Part shown: positions 7,427 through 16,549 of the stretch, piece after piece
Layout: each line of letters begins with the position of its first letter
Numbering within the stretch: position 1 is the stretch's first letter
Assembly: GCA_030066775.1 (NCBI GenBank)
Contig: JASJAY010000055.1
Location: 1-36,363 of the forward strand
Origin: Planctomycetota bacterium
Lineage (GTDB): Bacteria > Planctomycetota > PLA2 > JAEUHO01
DNA length: 36,363 nt
Direction of reading: 5' to 3'
The notes under the pieces: model-generated
Told to the model about the DNA's origin: nothing
Seen by the model: the letters and a program-made list of their open reading frames with translations, nothing else
Database searches by the model: none
Translations under genes and position numbers: made by a program

Positions 7427-8134
7427 TCAGGCGTGGGGCGCGGGATCCATCACGCCGGCCTCGGCGAAGCCCTTGGCGCGCAGCCGGCATGCGTCGCAAC
7501 GACCGCAATGGACCCAGGATTCGCCGGATTTGACGGGGTCGTAGCAGGAGAGCGTGTGCTCGAACGGCACGTCGAGCTCGACCCCGCGGCGCACGATGTC
7601 CGCCTTTGTGAACGAGAGGAGAGGCGCCCGAATCGCCACGGGCCGACCACCTACACCTTGTTTGGTACCGGTCGCCGCAACCTGTTCGAAGGCAGCGAGG
7701 AACTCCGGCCGGCAGTCCGGGTAGCCGGAGTAGTCGAGCGCGTTGACGCCGATGTAGATCGCCTCGGCGCCCACCGTCTCGGCCGCGGCCAACGCCACGG
7801 AGAGGAACACGGTGTTGCGCGCGGGCACGTACGTGACGGGGATGCCCGCCCCGATCTGCTCGTCGCTGCGGTCCTTCGGCACGTCGATGTCGTCGGTCAG
7901 CGCGCTGCCGCCCAGCGCGCGCAGGTCGACGGTGACGACGCGATGGGTCCGGGCCCCCACGGCCGTGGCGATGCGCGCCGCCGCGTCGAGCTCGGCTTCC
8001 GCGCGTTGCCCGTACGAAATCGAGACGGCGTGCACCTCGCAGCCGTCGGCCCGCGCCGCGAACGCCGCCGTGCTGCTGTCGAGCCCTCCCGAGAGGAGGA
8101 CCACCGCGCGGCGGGGAGCGTCGCCCGTGCTCAT
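7427..8134 (-). CDS. queC: 7-cyano-7-deazaguanine synthase
   Basis: QueC converts 7-carboxy-7-deazaguanine to preQ0 with ATP and ammonia, in the queuosine/deazapurine pathway. The 235-residue length is typical. The ATP-binding PP-loop SGGLDS is at residues 15-20. VPARNTVFLS and GVNALDYSGYPDCRPEF are family segments. The zinc site is complete with Cys197, Cys210, Cys213 and Cys216 (SCYDP, HCGRCDAC). The ATG at 8134 lies 2 nt after livF's stop, so queC is probably read from the liv operon. No queD, queE or queF is in the window. Downstream is the structured RNA and terminator region. Confidence 0.97.
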   Translation of the reverse strand: MSTGDAPRRAVVLLSGGLDSSTAAFAARADGCEVHAVSISYGQRAEAELDAAARIATAVGARTHRVVTVDLRALGGSALTDDIDVPKDRSDEQIGAGIPVTYVPARNTVFLSVALAAAETVGAEAIYIGVNALDYSGYPDCRPEFLAAFEQVAATGTKQGVGGRPVAIRAPLLSFTKADIVRRGVELDVPFEHTLSCYDPVKSGESWVHCGRCDACRLRAKGFAEAGVMDPAPHA

Positions 8135-8136
8135 CG

Positions 8137-8840
8137 CTATCCGAGGTACGCCTCGCGCACCTTCGGGTCGTCGAGCAGCGCGCCGGCCTCGTCCTCGTGC
8201 ACGATGCGCCCCGTCTCGATGACGTAGCCACGGTCCGCGAGCTTCAGCGCCATGTGCGCGTTCTGCTCGACCAGGAGGATCGTCGTGCCGTCCTCGCGGC
8301 GGATCTGCTCGATCTCACGGAAGATCTCCTGCACGAGGATCGGCGCGATGCCGAGGCTCGGCTCGTCGAGCAAGAGCAGCTTGGGCCGGCTCATCATCGC
8401 GCGGCCGATGGCGAGCATCTGCTGCTCGCCGCCGGAGAGCGTGCCGCCCGACTGCGAGGCGCGCTCCTTCAGCCGCGGGAAGAGCGTGTATACGCGCTCC
8501 AGGCGCTCCTTCGCGGCGCTCTTGTCGTGGATGAGGTACGCCCCCATGTCGAGGTTCTCGCGCACGGTCAGGTCCGTGAAGATGCGTCGGCCTTCCGGAC
8601 TGTGGGCAATGCCCTGGGCGACGATGCGCTCGGCGCGCTCGCCGCCGATCTCGCGTCCCTGGAACGTGATGCGTCCGGCGCGCGGGGACATGAGGCCGGA
8701 GATCGTGCGGAGGGTCGTCGTCTTGCCGGCGCCGTTGCTGCCGATGAGCGTGACGATCTCGCCCTCGTCGACCTTGATCGAGAGCCCGTGGAGCGCCTTG
8801 ATGTTGCCGTAGTAGACGTCGACGCCTTCGAGGACCAGCA

Positions 8841-8841
<1 letters not shown>
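8137..8841 (-). CDS. livF: Branched-chain amino-acid ABC transporter ATPase LivF
   Basis: This is the second ATP-binding subunit of the LivFGHMK importer, at the cytoplasmic face. Walker A is GSNGAGKTTTLR, the signature motif LSGGEQQMLAIGRAM, Walker B LLLLDEPSLGIAP, and the switch His lies in LLVEQNAH. The 234-residue length is standard for LivF. The ATG at 8841 overlaps livG's stop as TGATG; a GTG at 8844 is an alternative start. A 2-nt gap separates it from queC. Confidence 0.96.
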
Positions 8842-9607
<766 letters not shown>

Positions 9608-9611
<4 letters not shown>

Positions 9612-10603
9612 GCCGCGCTCCGCTTCTTGGCCCACTTCGCCTTGAGGTCGCGCCAGACGTCCGTGATCTCGCGCGGACCGAAGATGCCGCGCGGGCGGAA
9701 GATCATGAGCAGCACGAGAATCGCGGCGTACTCGACCTGCCACCAGTCCTTGAAGAAGCCGGCGTCGGCCGGGAGCTTCGCGAGCCACTGCTCGACGAAG
9801 ATCAGCAGGAAGGCCGCGAACACGCAGCCGGAGATGGAGCCCAGACCGCCGAGCACGACGATCAGGAAGATCTTCACCATCTCCATGAAGTTGAACTCGA
9901 GCGGCGTGATGATGCCCTGGTAGTGGGCGTACACGGCGCCGGCCAGCCCGGCCACCGCCGACGCGGCCACGAACGCGAGCACCTTCGAGCGAACGGGGTT
10001 GATGCCGAGCAGGCCGGCCGCGGTCTCGTCCTGTGCCACGGCGAGCATGGCGCGCCCGCGCGCCGAGCGGATGTAGTTGCGGATCGCCCACGCGGTGAGC
10101 GCGACCAGCACGAAGCCGATGGCCACCATGAGGACGCGGAAGTCGGCCTTCGTCTTGCGCGTGACATCCATGATCACGCGCGGCACCTCGAGACCGAGGC
10201 TCCCGCCGAGCGCCTCGCGCGGCGAATTCTGGATGGCGATGCGCACGATCTCGCCGAAGCCCAGCGTGGCGATCGCGAGGTAGTCGCCGCGCAGCCGCAG
10301 GCACGGCAGGCCGATCAGGAGGCCACCGACCGCCGCGACACCCATGGCGAACACGCAGCTCATGAGGAAGAGCGGCACACCCGGCATGTGGCCGTGGAAC
10401 TGGATCGTGAACCACGCCGCACCGTAGGCGCCCATGGCCCAGAAGCCGTGGTGGCCCAGGCTGAACATGCGCGCGTAGCCGTTGATCAGGTTGAGGCTCA
10501 GGCCGAGCAGCGAGTAGATCGCCACCAGGAAGAGCACGTTCATCCACCAGAAGCCCTGGGGCCCCAGCTCGATCGCCAGCGGGAGGAACGACGCAAGCGT
10601 CAT
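9608..10603 (-). CDS. livM: Branched-chain amino-acid ABC transporter permease LivM
   Basis: An inner-membrane permease subunit of 331 residues with about eight to ten hydrophobic segments. Family landmarks are LSLNLINGYARMFSLGHHGF, LRLRGDYLAIATLGFGEIVR, GRAMLAVAQDETAAGLLGIN and VVLGGLGSISG. The segment LGINPVRSK before a membrane helix is the EAA-like loop that contacts LivG. The ATG at 10603 overlaps livH's TGA by one base. A Lys-rich C-terminal tail (KAKWAKKRSAA) faces the cytoplasm. Confidence 0.95.
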
Positions 10604-11703
10604 CAGACCTTCTCCCGCATGGGCTTACCGAGAAGACCGGTGGGCTTCACGACGAGCACGACGATGAGGAAGGCGAACGCGATCGCGTCCTTCCAGGCAA
10701 AGGCCTCCTCCCAGCCGAAGACCTCCTGCAGGACGAAGGGAATGATCGCCTCGGCGACGCCGAGGATGAGGCCGCCGATGATCGCACCCGGGATGGAGCC
10801 GATGCCGCCGATCACGGCCGCGACGAACGCCTTGAGGCCCGGCAGGAAGCCGAGCATGGGCTCGACCTTCCCGTACGTGGCGATGTACGCCACGCCCCCG
10901 ACTCCTGCGACGAACGCGCCGACGAAGAACGTGAGCGCCACGACCAGGTTGATGTTGATGCCCATCAGGCGCGCGGCGTCGGCGTCCTCGGAGGCCGCGC
11001 GCATGGCCTTGCCCATCCGCGTTCGTTTGACCAGGAACCAGAGGATCGGCGTCCAGCCGATCAGCGCAAGGATCACGAAGTACTGGACGCTCTTGGGCGA
11101 GAGCGTCACGCGTTCATAGACCTCGTCGAAACCCTGGTCCTCGATGCTCGCGCGCTTGGTGGCGTCGAGCACGTCGCCCTGCGAGATGAGCAACACCGCC
11201 TCGGTGACCGTCTCGCCCTGCGTGGTCGTGAACTCGCGGTCCGCGTAGTAGTTCGCCTGCGCCTCCCCCTCGAGGTCATCGAGCGCGTGGAACACGCGCG
11301 GGTCGGGGAAGGACCGCGGGTTGGCGCCCCAGACCTGCACCGCGATGTTCTGGAGCAGGAGCGAGACGCCCACGGCGGTGAGCAGGGCCGCGATGCGCCC
11401 CGCCTTGCGCACGGGTCGATACGCGACGCGCTCGGTGAGCACGGCGAGCAGGCCGGCGACGAGGCTCGCAGCCCAGAGCGCGACGAAGAAGTCGAGCAGG
11501 ATCGGGAGCGGCTGCGGCAGCCCGACGCGCTCGATGTCGAGATCGCGCAGGCAGAAGTACCCCACGTAGGCGCCGACCATGAAGAACTCGCCGTGGGCGA
11601 AGTTGATCAGCTTGATGATGCCGTAGACCATCGTGTAGCCGAGCGCGATGAACGCGAAGATCGCGCCCAGCCCGAGGCCGTTCATGAGGTAGTCGAAGAA
11701 CAC
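10603..11703 (-). CDS. livH: Branched-chain amino-acid ABC transporter permease LivH, with inserted loop
   Basis: The partner permease, recognisable from NGLGLGAIFAFIALGYTMVY, INFAHGEFFMVGAYVGY, RTRMGKAMRAASEDADAARL and VIGGIGSIPGAIIGG. At 366 residues it is about 60 longer than usual LivH. The extra length is a hydrophilic acidic segment at about residues 134-204 (from FPDPRVFHALDDLEG to YERVTLSPKSVQ), where other LivH proteins have a short loop. It starts at GTG 11703 (VFFDYLMNGLG); an in-frame ATG six codons later would cut into the conserved N terminus. It lies 50 nt after the binding-protein gene. Confidence 0.94.
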   Translation of the reverse strand: MFFDYLMNGLGLGAIFAFIALGYTMVYGIIKLINFAHGEFFMVGAYVGYFCLRDLDIERVGLPQPLPILLDFFVALWAASLVAGLLAVLTERVAYRPVRKAGRIAALLTAVGVSLLLQNIAVQVWGANPRSFPDPRVFHALDDLEGEAQANYYADREFTTTQGETVTEAVLLISQGDVLDATKRASIEDQGFDEVYERVTLSPKSVQYFVILALIGWTPILWFLVKRTRMGKAMRAASEDADAARLMGININLVVALTFFVGAFVAGVGGVAYIATYGKVEPMLGFLPGLKAFVAAVIGGIGSIPGAIIGGLILGVAEAIIPFVLQEVFGWEEAFAWKDAIAFAFLIVVLVVKPTGLLGKPMREKV

Positions 11704-11753
11704 GGCTTCGCTAGGACCGCCTTTCCGTGAGGACCGGGCTCAGGGGGTGCTGG

Positions 11754-12938
11754 TCAGCTGCCGCCGGCGGGGATCAGCTTGTGGAACTTCAAGCCGCCCG
11801 CGACCTTGACGATGACGGCGTCCTTGACCGGCGTGCGCTCCTCGTTGTCGAGGCTGATCGTGCCTGTGATGCCCTTGACGTTCTTCGTCTCGCGAATGGC
11901 CTTCGCCAGGGACTCGGGATCGAACGGATCCTCTGCGCGCTTGACGGCATCGAGCAGGACACCGAGGACGTCGTAGCCGAGCGCGGCCATCGCGCCGGGC
12001 GACTTGCCGAAGCGCTCCTTGTAGCGCTTGGCGAAGTTCTGCACCTGCTCGTCGGGCGCGTCGGCCGCGAAGTGCGAGGTGAGGTAGATCTCGGCGTTCG
12101 TGTCGCCCACGAGACCGATCAGCTCCGGGGAGTCGAGGCCGTCGCCGCCGATGATCGGCTTGCCCGCCCACTTGTCCTTCGCCTGCTTGATCATCGGGCC
12201 GGCCTGGGCGTAGTACCCCGAGATGAAGATCACGTCGGGGTTGTCGTTCGCGACGTTCTGCACCACGTTCGAGAAGTCGGTGTCCTCGGTGACGTAGTAG
12301 TGCATCGAGGCGTTGCCGCCGCCCGCCTTGAAGGTCTTCTCGTAGTTCTCCGCCAGCCCGACCGAGTAGTCCTGGGCCTTGTCGACGACGATCGCGGCCT
12401 TCTTCCACCCCTGGTCCAGCGAGAAGCGCGCGAGCACCGCGCCCTGGAAGCCGTCCTTGAAGCAGATGCGGCTGGTGTACGGGCCGCCCTGGACGGTGAG
12501 CGTGTCGTTCGTGGAGGCCGGGCTGATGCAGGGCACCTCCGACTCCTTGGCCTCCTTGAAGATGGCCTTCGTGTGCGAGGAGGCCACCGAGCCCAGCAGC
12601 ACGTGCACCTGCTCGCCCTCGATCAGGGACTTCGCGTTGTCGGCGGCCTGCTGCTTCTTCGAGACCTCGTCGCGCAGGATGAGGTTCAGCTTCAACGGCA
12701 CGTCCTCGCCGCCGACCCTCACGGTGGGCAGCCCGGCCGACTCGAGATCGGACTGGGCGAGCTTGATGCCGTTCCAGGACTCCTCGCCGTAGGTCGCCTG
12801 GGCGCCGGTCATGGGCAGCACGACGCCGACCCGCAGGGTCCCGTCGTTCTTCACCTCGTCGCCGCCGCACGCGGTGACGAGGGGCAGCGCCAGGGCGAGA
12901 GCCAGCAGCGGCAAGAGGGATCGGAGCGTGCGCAGCAT
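11754..12938 (-). CDS. livK: Branched-chain amino-acid ABC transporter substrate-binding lipoprotein
   Basis: The extracytoplasmic binding subunit, a 394-residue periplasmic-binding-protein type I protein. It has a lipoprotein signal with lipobox LVTAC and acylation at Cys24. Family landmarks are RVGVVLPMTGAQATYGEE near the mature N terminus, LLGSVASSHTKA, PCISPASTNDTLT and AALGYDVLGVLLDA. The start at 12938 is supported by GAGGAGA about 8 nt upstream and by the signal peptide; the frame is open further upstream but without these features. It is the first gene of the liv operon, behind a good promoter. The true substrate could be another amino acid or an amide. Confidence 0.93.
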   Translation of the reverse strand: MLRTLRSLLPLLALALALPLVTACGGDEVKNDGTLRVGVVLPMTGAQATYGEESWNGIKLAQSDLESAGLPTVRVGGEDVPLKLNLILRDEVSKKQQAADNAKSLIEGEQVHVLLGSVASSHTKAIFKEAKESEVPCISPASTNDTLTVQGGPYTSRICFKDGFQGAVLARFSLDQGWKKAAIVVDKAQDYSVGLAENYEKTFKAGGGNASMHYYVTEDTDFSNVVQNVANDNPDVIFISGYYAQAGPMIKQAKDKWAGKPIIGGDGLDSPELIGLVGDTNAEIYLTSHFAADAPDEQVQNFAKRYKERFGKSPGAMAALGYDVLGVLLDAVKRAEDPFDPESLAKAIRETKNVKGITGTISLDNEERTPVKDAVIVKVAGGLKFHKLIPAGGS

Positions 12939-12963
12939 CGGGTGGTCTCCTCGAGGGCGGACG

Positions 12964-12992
12964 AGTGTAGGCAGCGCCCGGAGCCCGCTCAA
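12964..12992 (-). promoter_or_regulatory. liv operon promoter
   Basis: On the minus strand TTGAGC (12992-12987), a 17-nt spacer and TACACT (12969-12964) closely match a sigma-70 promoter. The expected transcript start is about 20 nt before the livK ATG, leaving room for its GAGGAGA ribosome binding site. This is the best-formed promoter in the window. Confidence 0.55.
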
Positions 12993-13058
12993 GCCGGGGG
13001 AACGGGTGCGCCCAGGCGGACGCCTGGGCCTTTGGAGGCGGCGCGGGCCGCCGAGCGG

Positions 13059-13064
13059 TAGACT
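13059..13064 (+). promoter_or_regulatory. -10 box of the lipoprotein gene
   Basis: TAGACT lies 32 nt before the ATG at 13097, in the 158-bp divergent region shared with livK. The downstream leader carries GGGAGAAG as ribosome binding site. No clear -35 box is seen at 17 nt. Confidence 0.35.
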
Positions 13065-13096
13065 CCCGGCGTTCGTGCCCTCGAGGGAGAAGCACA

Positions 13097-13894
13097 ATGC
13101 CCCGCTGGACCCCGGCCTGCCGGCTCGCCCTGCTCTCTGCCGCCCTGCTGCTCACCGCGTGCGACGCCGGTCACCGCGACCTGCCGGGCAAGGACAACAA
13201 ATGGGGTGGCCCCGAGCTCGCGATCCAGCTGCCGGGTCCCTCCACGACGGTCCGCTACGAGCTGACCGAGGACGAGTGGACCGCCTACAAGGCCGGCGAG
13301 CACGCCCCGATCCAGGCGATGGTCCATCTGCGGGCGCTCAACGAGGTCGACGAGGTCGTCGTGCGCTTTGCGGTCGACGATCGCCCGTTCCGCTCGGTCC
13401 CCGACCCGCGGAAGCCCTTTCCGCTGCCCGCCGGCCTGACGCCGGGCACGCACCTGATCAGCGCCTACGCCGGCAACAAGTCGGGTGAGCCGCACAAGCA
13501 GATCGGCACCAAGGGCGTGGCCGTCGCCGAGTTCCACATCGAGGTGAAGGTCACCCGCGCGGACGGCACGGTCGACACCCTGGGTGGACCGAGCAACACG
13601 TACGGCCACCAGGCCGAGGGTGCCTACCAGCCCTTCGATCGCAAGGCGCCCCAGCTGCTCGTCGACCGCCGCGGCGCGATGGTCAACGTGCTCGTCGCCA
13701 ACGGCGAGCTCGCCGAGGACACCCTGCGCGTGGCCTGGAACGACGGCGAGAGCCAGATGAACAAGGGCGTCGCCGGCATCATCGGCCTCGAGGACGCCAG
13801 CACCTCCATCTCGCTCACGCTCGAGCAGATGGTCGACGGCGAATGGCAGCGCGTCCCCGGCGCTCGCAGCGTGTGGCCGATGCCGCGTCAGTGA
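13097..13894 (+). CDS. Unknown lipoprotein, 265 aa
   Basis: The product is exported and lipidated: an N-terminal hydrophobic signal ends in lipobox LLTAC with Cys22. The mature part has mostly beta-strand character. It includes PELAIQLPGPSTTVRYELTE, an acidic strand pair (VDEVVVRFAVDDRPFR), PLPAGLTPGTHLISAYAG and AEFHIEVKVTRADGT. The phrase GLTPGTHLISAYAGNKSGE is reminiscent of immunoglobulin-like domains, but I cannot assign a family. The ATG has GGGAGAAG in front. It is divergent from livK, so the two share an upstream region; a functional link is speculative. Its TGA stop lies inside the left arm of a long inverted repeat. Confidence 0.85.
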   Translation: MPRWTPACRLALLSAALLLTACDAGHRDLPGKDNKWGGPELAIQLPGPSTTVRYELTEDEWTAYKAGEHAPIQAMVHLRALNEVDEVVVRFAVDDRPFRSVPDPRKPFPLPAGLTPGTHLISAYAGNKSGEPHKQIGTKGVAVAEFHIEVKVTRADGTVDTLGGPSNTYGHQAEGAYQPFDRKAPQLLVDRRGAMVNVLVANGELAEDTLRVAWNDGESQMNKGVAGIIGLEDASTSISLTLEQMVDGEWQRVPGARSVWPMPRQ

Positions 13895-14003
13895 ACGCGC
13901 CCGTACGGTGGCGGGAAAATCTGCTGCAGATTCACGCGCAGCGGTGGCGCGACCGTCCGTGAATCTGCAGCAGATTTACCCGCCACCCTTCGTGCGCGTT
14001 CAC
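13891..14003. repeat. Long inverted repeat spanning a convergent gene end
   Basis: The arms 13891-13936 and 13958-14003 (46 bp each) are reverse complements with four mismatches, around a 21-nt spacer. Both outer ends read GTGAACGCGC. The TGA in each end is the stop codon of a gene: the lipoprotein on plus and the acetyltransferase on minus. The arms contain AATCTGCTGCAGATT, itself nearly palindromic. There is no T-run, so it does not look like a simple terminator; a REP/MITE-like element or a bidirectional mRNA-end structure fits better. Confidence 0.9.
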
Positions 14004-14476
14004 ACGGGTCTCTCGTACACCACTTCGTGGGGCTTCCAGCCCATGGAGGCCCAGAAGGCACGCGAGCCCTCGTTGTGGACGCCGACCTGGAGGCGGCAGG
14101 TGTCGACGCCCTTCTCGAAGAGCTGGTCGATGACGCGACCGACGAGGCGACGGGCGATGCCCTGACGCCGACGCGGGCGGGCCACGTAGCAGTCGGTGAT
14201 CTCGCCCAGGGTGGTCGGCGCCTGCCAGCCGTTGCCGGGCACGATCGCGCCGGCGGCGTAGCCGATCACGAGCCGGCCGCCCTCCTCGGCCACGACGATG
14301 ATGCGCTGCGCATCCGAGAGCCAGGCCTGGAACTGGGCGGCCATGTGCTCGCGCGCGCGGGGATGGGGCTCGAGCCGCGGGTCCGCGGCGGCGTTCTCCT
14401 TGAGCATCTGCTCCCAGAGCAGGAGCAGGCTCGGGATGTCCCCGCGACGGGCCGCACGGATCGGTACGCCTTCCAT
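14000..14476 (-). CDS. GNAT-family N-acetyltransferase
   Basis: A 158-residue single-domain acetyltransferase using acetyl-CoA. The N terminus is IRAARRGDIPSLLLLWEQM. The acetyl-CoA-binding motif A is RRRQGIARRLVGRVID, after the strand EITDCYVAR. Motif B is GVHNEGSRAFWASMGWKPH. Similar proteins acetylate small molecules or protein N termini; the substrate is unknown. It lies 10 nt after a second GNAT gene with a very similar start, so the pair probably arose by tandem duplication. Its TGA stop lies in the right arm of the long inverted repeat. Confidence 0.9.
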   Translation of the reverse strand: MEGVPIRAARRGDIPSLLLLWEQMLKENAAADPRLEPHPRAREHMAAQFQAWLSDAQRIIVVAEEGGRLVIGYAAGAIVPGNGWQAPTTLGEITDCYVARPRRRQGIARRLVGRVIDQLFEKGVDTCRLQVGVHNEGSRAFWASMGWKPHEVVYERPV

Positions 14477-14486
14477 CCCGCCCCTC

Positions 14487-14996
14487 CTAGAACTCGTCCA
14501 GCTCGCGCTGCATGACGAGATACAGCGGCTGGTAGCCGGCCGCGGCCATGCGGCCCGATGCGCCCTCGAGCCCCTCGGGCACGACGGAGCGGAGGACCTC
14601 GACCCCCCGGCCCACGAGGATCTCCGTCAGCTTGGCGACGAGGCCGCGCCCCGTGCCCTGGGCGCGGTACTTCACCCCGACGTAGCACTCGAGGATCTCG
14701 CCCACCTTCTGGTTCTTGAAGACGGGTGGCCACGTGCTGACGAGGCCCATGGCGTAGCCGACGAGCACGCCCTCCTCGCCCTCGGGCGCCGGCGCCTCGG
14801 CCACGAGCACGATGCGGCCCTCCTGGCCGAGCCAGACCGGCAGGCTCTGTTCGGTTCGCTGGCGGGCGTCGGGGAGCAGCCGGACGTGGGTCGCCTGCTT
14901 GGCGATCTCACCGAGATGCTGGATGCGCAGATCGACCAGCGCCGGGACATCTCCTCGCCTGGCGGCCCGGATCGTGGGCGGCCGCTCTCCCGTCAT
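14487..14996 (-). CDS. GNAT-family N-acetyltransferase, upstream paralogue
   Basis: A 169-residue acetyltransferase. The N terminus IRAARRGDVPALVDLRIQHL is nearly identical in pattern to the downstream gene. The acetyl-CoA loop is RAQGTGRGLVAKLTEIL, after the strand EILECYVGVKY. The C terminus (GASGRMAAAGYQPLYLVMQR) corresponds to motif B. The residues between differ strongly from the neighbour, suggesting different acceptors. The ATG at 14996 was chosen because the longer frame runs antisense-like through the end of the upstream gene. It lies 53 nt after that gene and is probably co-transcribed. Confidence 0.88.
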   Translation of the reverse strand: MTGERPPTIRAARRGDVPALVDLRIQHLGEIAKQATHVRLLPDARQRTEQSLPVWLGQEGRIVLVAEAPAPEGEEGVLVGYAMGLVSTWPPVFKNQKVGEILECYVGVKYRAQGTGRGLVAKLTEILVGRGVEVLRSVVPEGLEGASGRMAAAGYQPLYLVMQRELDEF

Positions 14997-15049
14997 CGAC
15001 CGTCTCCAGCGGCGGCCCGCCGCGGCGGTCGTCCATCTGCCCCCGCGCG

Positions 15050-16306
15050 TCAGCGACGCCGACCGACCACGCGGTGGGACCCGCGGTGGTGGTGATGCCC
15101 GTGGCCACCGATGCGGCAACCATAGTGGCGGCACGCGCGAAATCCCAGGTTGCCGTATCGGAGATAGCTGGATCCGTAGCGCAGGTACGTGGAGCGGTAG
15201 CGGTACGGTGCGCCCCCCCACAGCGTGTAGCCGGAGGGGTAGTAGAGGTAGTCGAGCGTCGTCGGCTCGTAGGGCGGTTCGACGGGCCGCGGCGTCTCGA
15301 GCTTGATCTCGATCTCCCGCGCGCGCTCGTTCTCGGGGTCGAGCAGCCGCGCGGCGCGCAGGAAGCGACGCGCTGTCTGGAAGCGATTGGCCTCGTGGTA
15401 GAGCTCCGCGACGTCGAGCCACGTCGTGATCAGGGCTTCGTCGACGGCGATGGCGCGGTCGAGGGCCGGCGCCGGCAGCGGCGCCGCGAGCTCGCGCAGG
15501 AGACGGCGCGCATCGAGGAGGGACTTGGCGCCCGTCTCGAGCAGCTTGCGCGCGCGCACGTTGCTGATGCCGGGGTCGGTCGCCTTGTCGCGCGCTGCGG
15601 TCGCCTTCCCCAGCGCGGCGTCGACACGATCGAGGGCCTTCACGGTCTTGGCATCGAGACCGGCGGCCGGTGCCAAGCCTGCGGGCGCCGCCGGCGCGGC
15701 CGCGGCAGGCACCGGGGCCTTGCCCTTCGCGGCGAGCTTCACGGCCAGCCCGCGCAGGGCGCCGACGCGCAGCGCCTCGGCGGGCGTCAGCAACAGGCCG
15801 AGCTCGCCGGCGAGCACCTCGTCGGCGGCATCGATCAGCTTCTCCGGCTGCTTGGCGCGCATGAGGTCTTCGAGCACGCCGAACGCGCCGTTCACGCGCG
15901 CCGTGCGGATCGTCTCCAGGCCGGCATCGCGCTTGGGCACGAGCGCCGGGTCGATCTCCGCGGCGCGGGAGAGCCAGACGACGGCCTCGTCGAGCAGCCC
16001 GTGCCGCTTGGCGATCGCCGCGATCTGGAGCGCCGCCGCGCCGTCCGCCTTCGCGTCCTGCCCCACGATCAAGCGCCGCTCGAGCAGGTCGATCAGGTGG
16101 AAGGGCTCCAGCCGATCGAAGCGGTACCGCACGATGGCCGTGCCGCCGTCCACGTGCAGGGTGGCGACCACGGCGTCGTCCTCGAGCTCGACGCTCGCTG
16201 CCTTCACCTTCTTGCCCGACTTGAGCACGAGCGTCTCGGCCTCGGCGGGCGGCGCGAGCAGCAGCAGGACAGCGAACAAGGACAACAGGACGAATCGGCG
16301 GGACAT
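15050..16306 (-). CDS. Secreted helical-repeat protein with Tyr/His-rich tail
   Basis: I do not recognise the 418-residue product. It has a clear signal peptide (about residues 1-23, ending PPAEA). A short beta-rich segment resembles a 'KSGKKVKA...VEL' surface domain. A helical TPR-like region follows (AVVWLSRAAEIDPALV and WLDVAELYHEANRFQTARRF). It is interrupted by an Ala/Pro-rich linker. The last 80 residues are Tyr/Arg-rich with YLRYG twice, then HGHHHH and an Arg-rich end, suggesting metal or surface binding. The start has GGAGG 8 nt upstream and a TATAAA box further up. Confidence 0.85.
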   Translation of the reverse strand: MSRRFVLLSLFAVLLLLAPPAEAETLVLKSGKKVKAASVELEDDAVVATLHVDGGTAIVRYRFDRLEPFHLIDLLERRLIVGQDAKADGAAALQIAAIAKRHGLLDEAVVWLSRAAEIDPALVPKRDAGLETIRTARVNGAFGVLEDLMRAKQPEKLIDAADEVLAGELGLLLTPAEALRVGALRGLAVKLAAKGKAPVPAAAAPAAPAGLAPAAGLDAKTVKALDRVDAALGKATAARDKATDPGISNVRARKLLETGAKSLLDARRLLRELAAPLPAPALDRAIAVDEALITTWLDVAELYHEANRFQTARRFLRAARLLDPENERAREIEIKLETPRPVEPPYEPTTLDYLYYPSGYTLWGGAPYRYRSTYLRYGSSYLRYGNLGFRACRHYGCRIGGHGHHHHRGSHRVVGRRR

Positions 16307-16350
16307 GGCGTGCCTCCGCGGGATGCGCCCCCGGCAGGGCGCGCCCTCCT

Positions 16351-16356
16351 TTTATA
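16351..16356 (-). promoter_or_regulatory. -10 box TATAAA of the 16306 gene
   Basis: TATAAA on the minus strand stands out in a GC-rich region, 45 nt before the start codon. Its leader contains the palindrome GGGCGCGCCC and a GGAGG ribosome binding site. No good -35 box is visible. Confidence 0.45.
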
Positions 16357-16517
16357 CGTCTGAGCCCCCTGCCTGGCGCCGCGAACCGCGGAATCGCGCG
16401 TCCCAAGCCCCGATTTGCTGCGTGGGCCCGAGACTTCCGACGCCCCCCACGCGTCACCCTGGTGTTCGCCAACAGGCGCCCGGTCGGGGATCGAGCCCCC
16501 GAGATAGGCCAACGGCG

Positions 16518-16523
16518 TATCCT
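16518..16523 (+). promoter_or_regulatory. -10-like box upstream of ribBA
   Basis: TATCCT lies 26 nt before the ribBA ATG, with GGAG at 16537-16540 as ribosome binding site. The 243-bp gap holds no FMN-riboswitch consensus. Confidence 0.35.
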
Positions 16524-16549
16524 CTAGGCGCTTCGCGGAGCTGTACCTG

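Noticed and set aside
16307..16549. FMN riboswitch before ribBA
   Set aside because: The conserved riboswitch blocks are absent; only a -10-like box and a weak ribosome binding site are seen.
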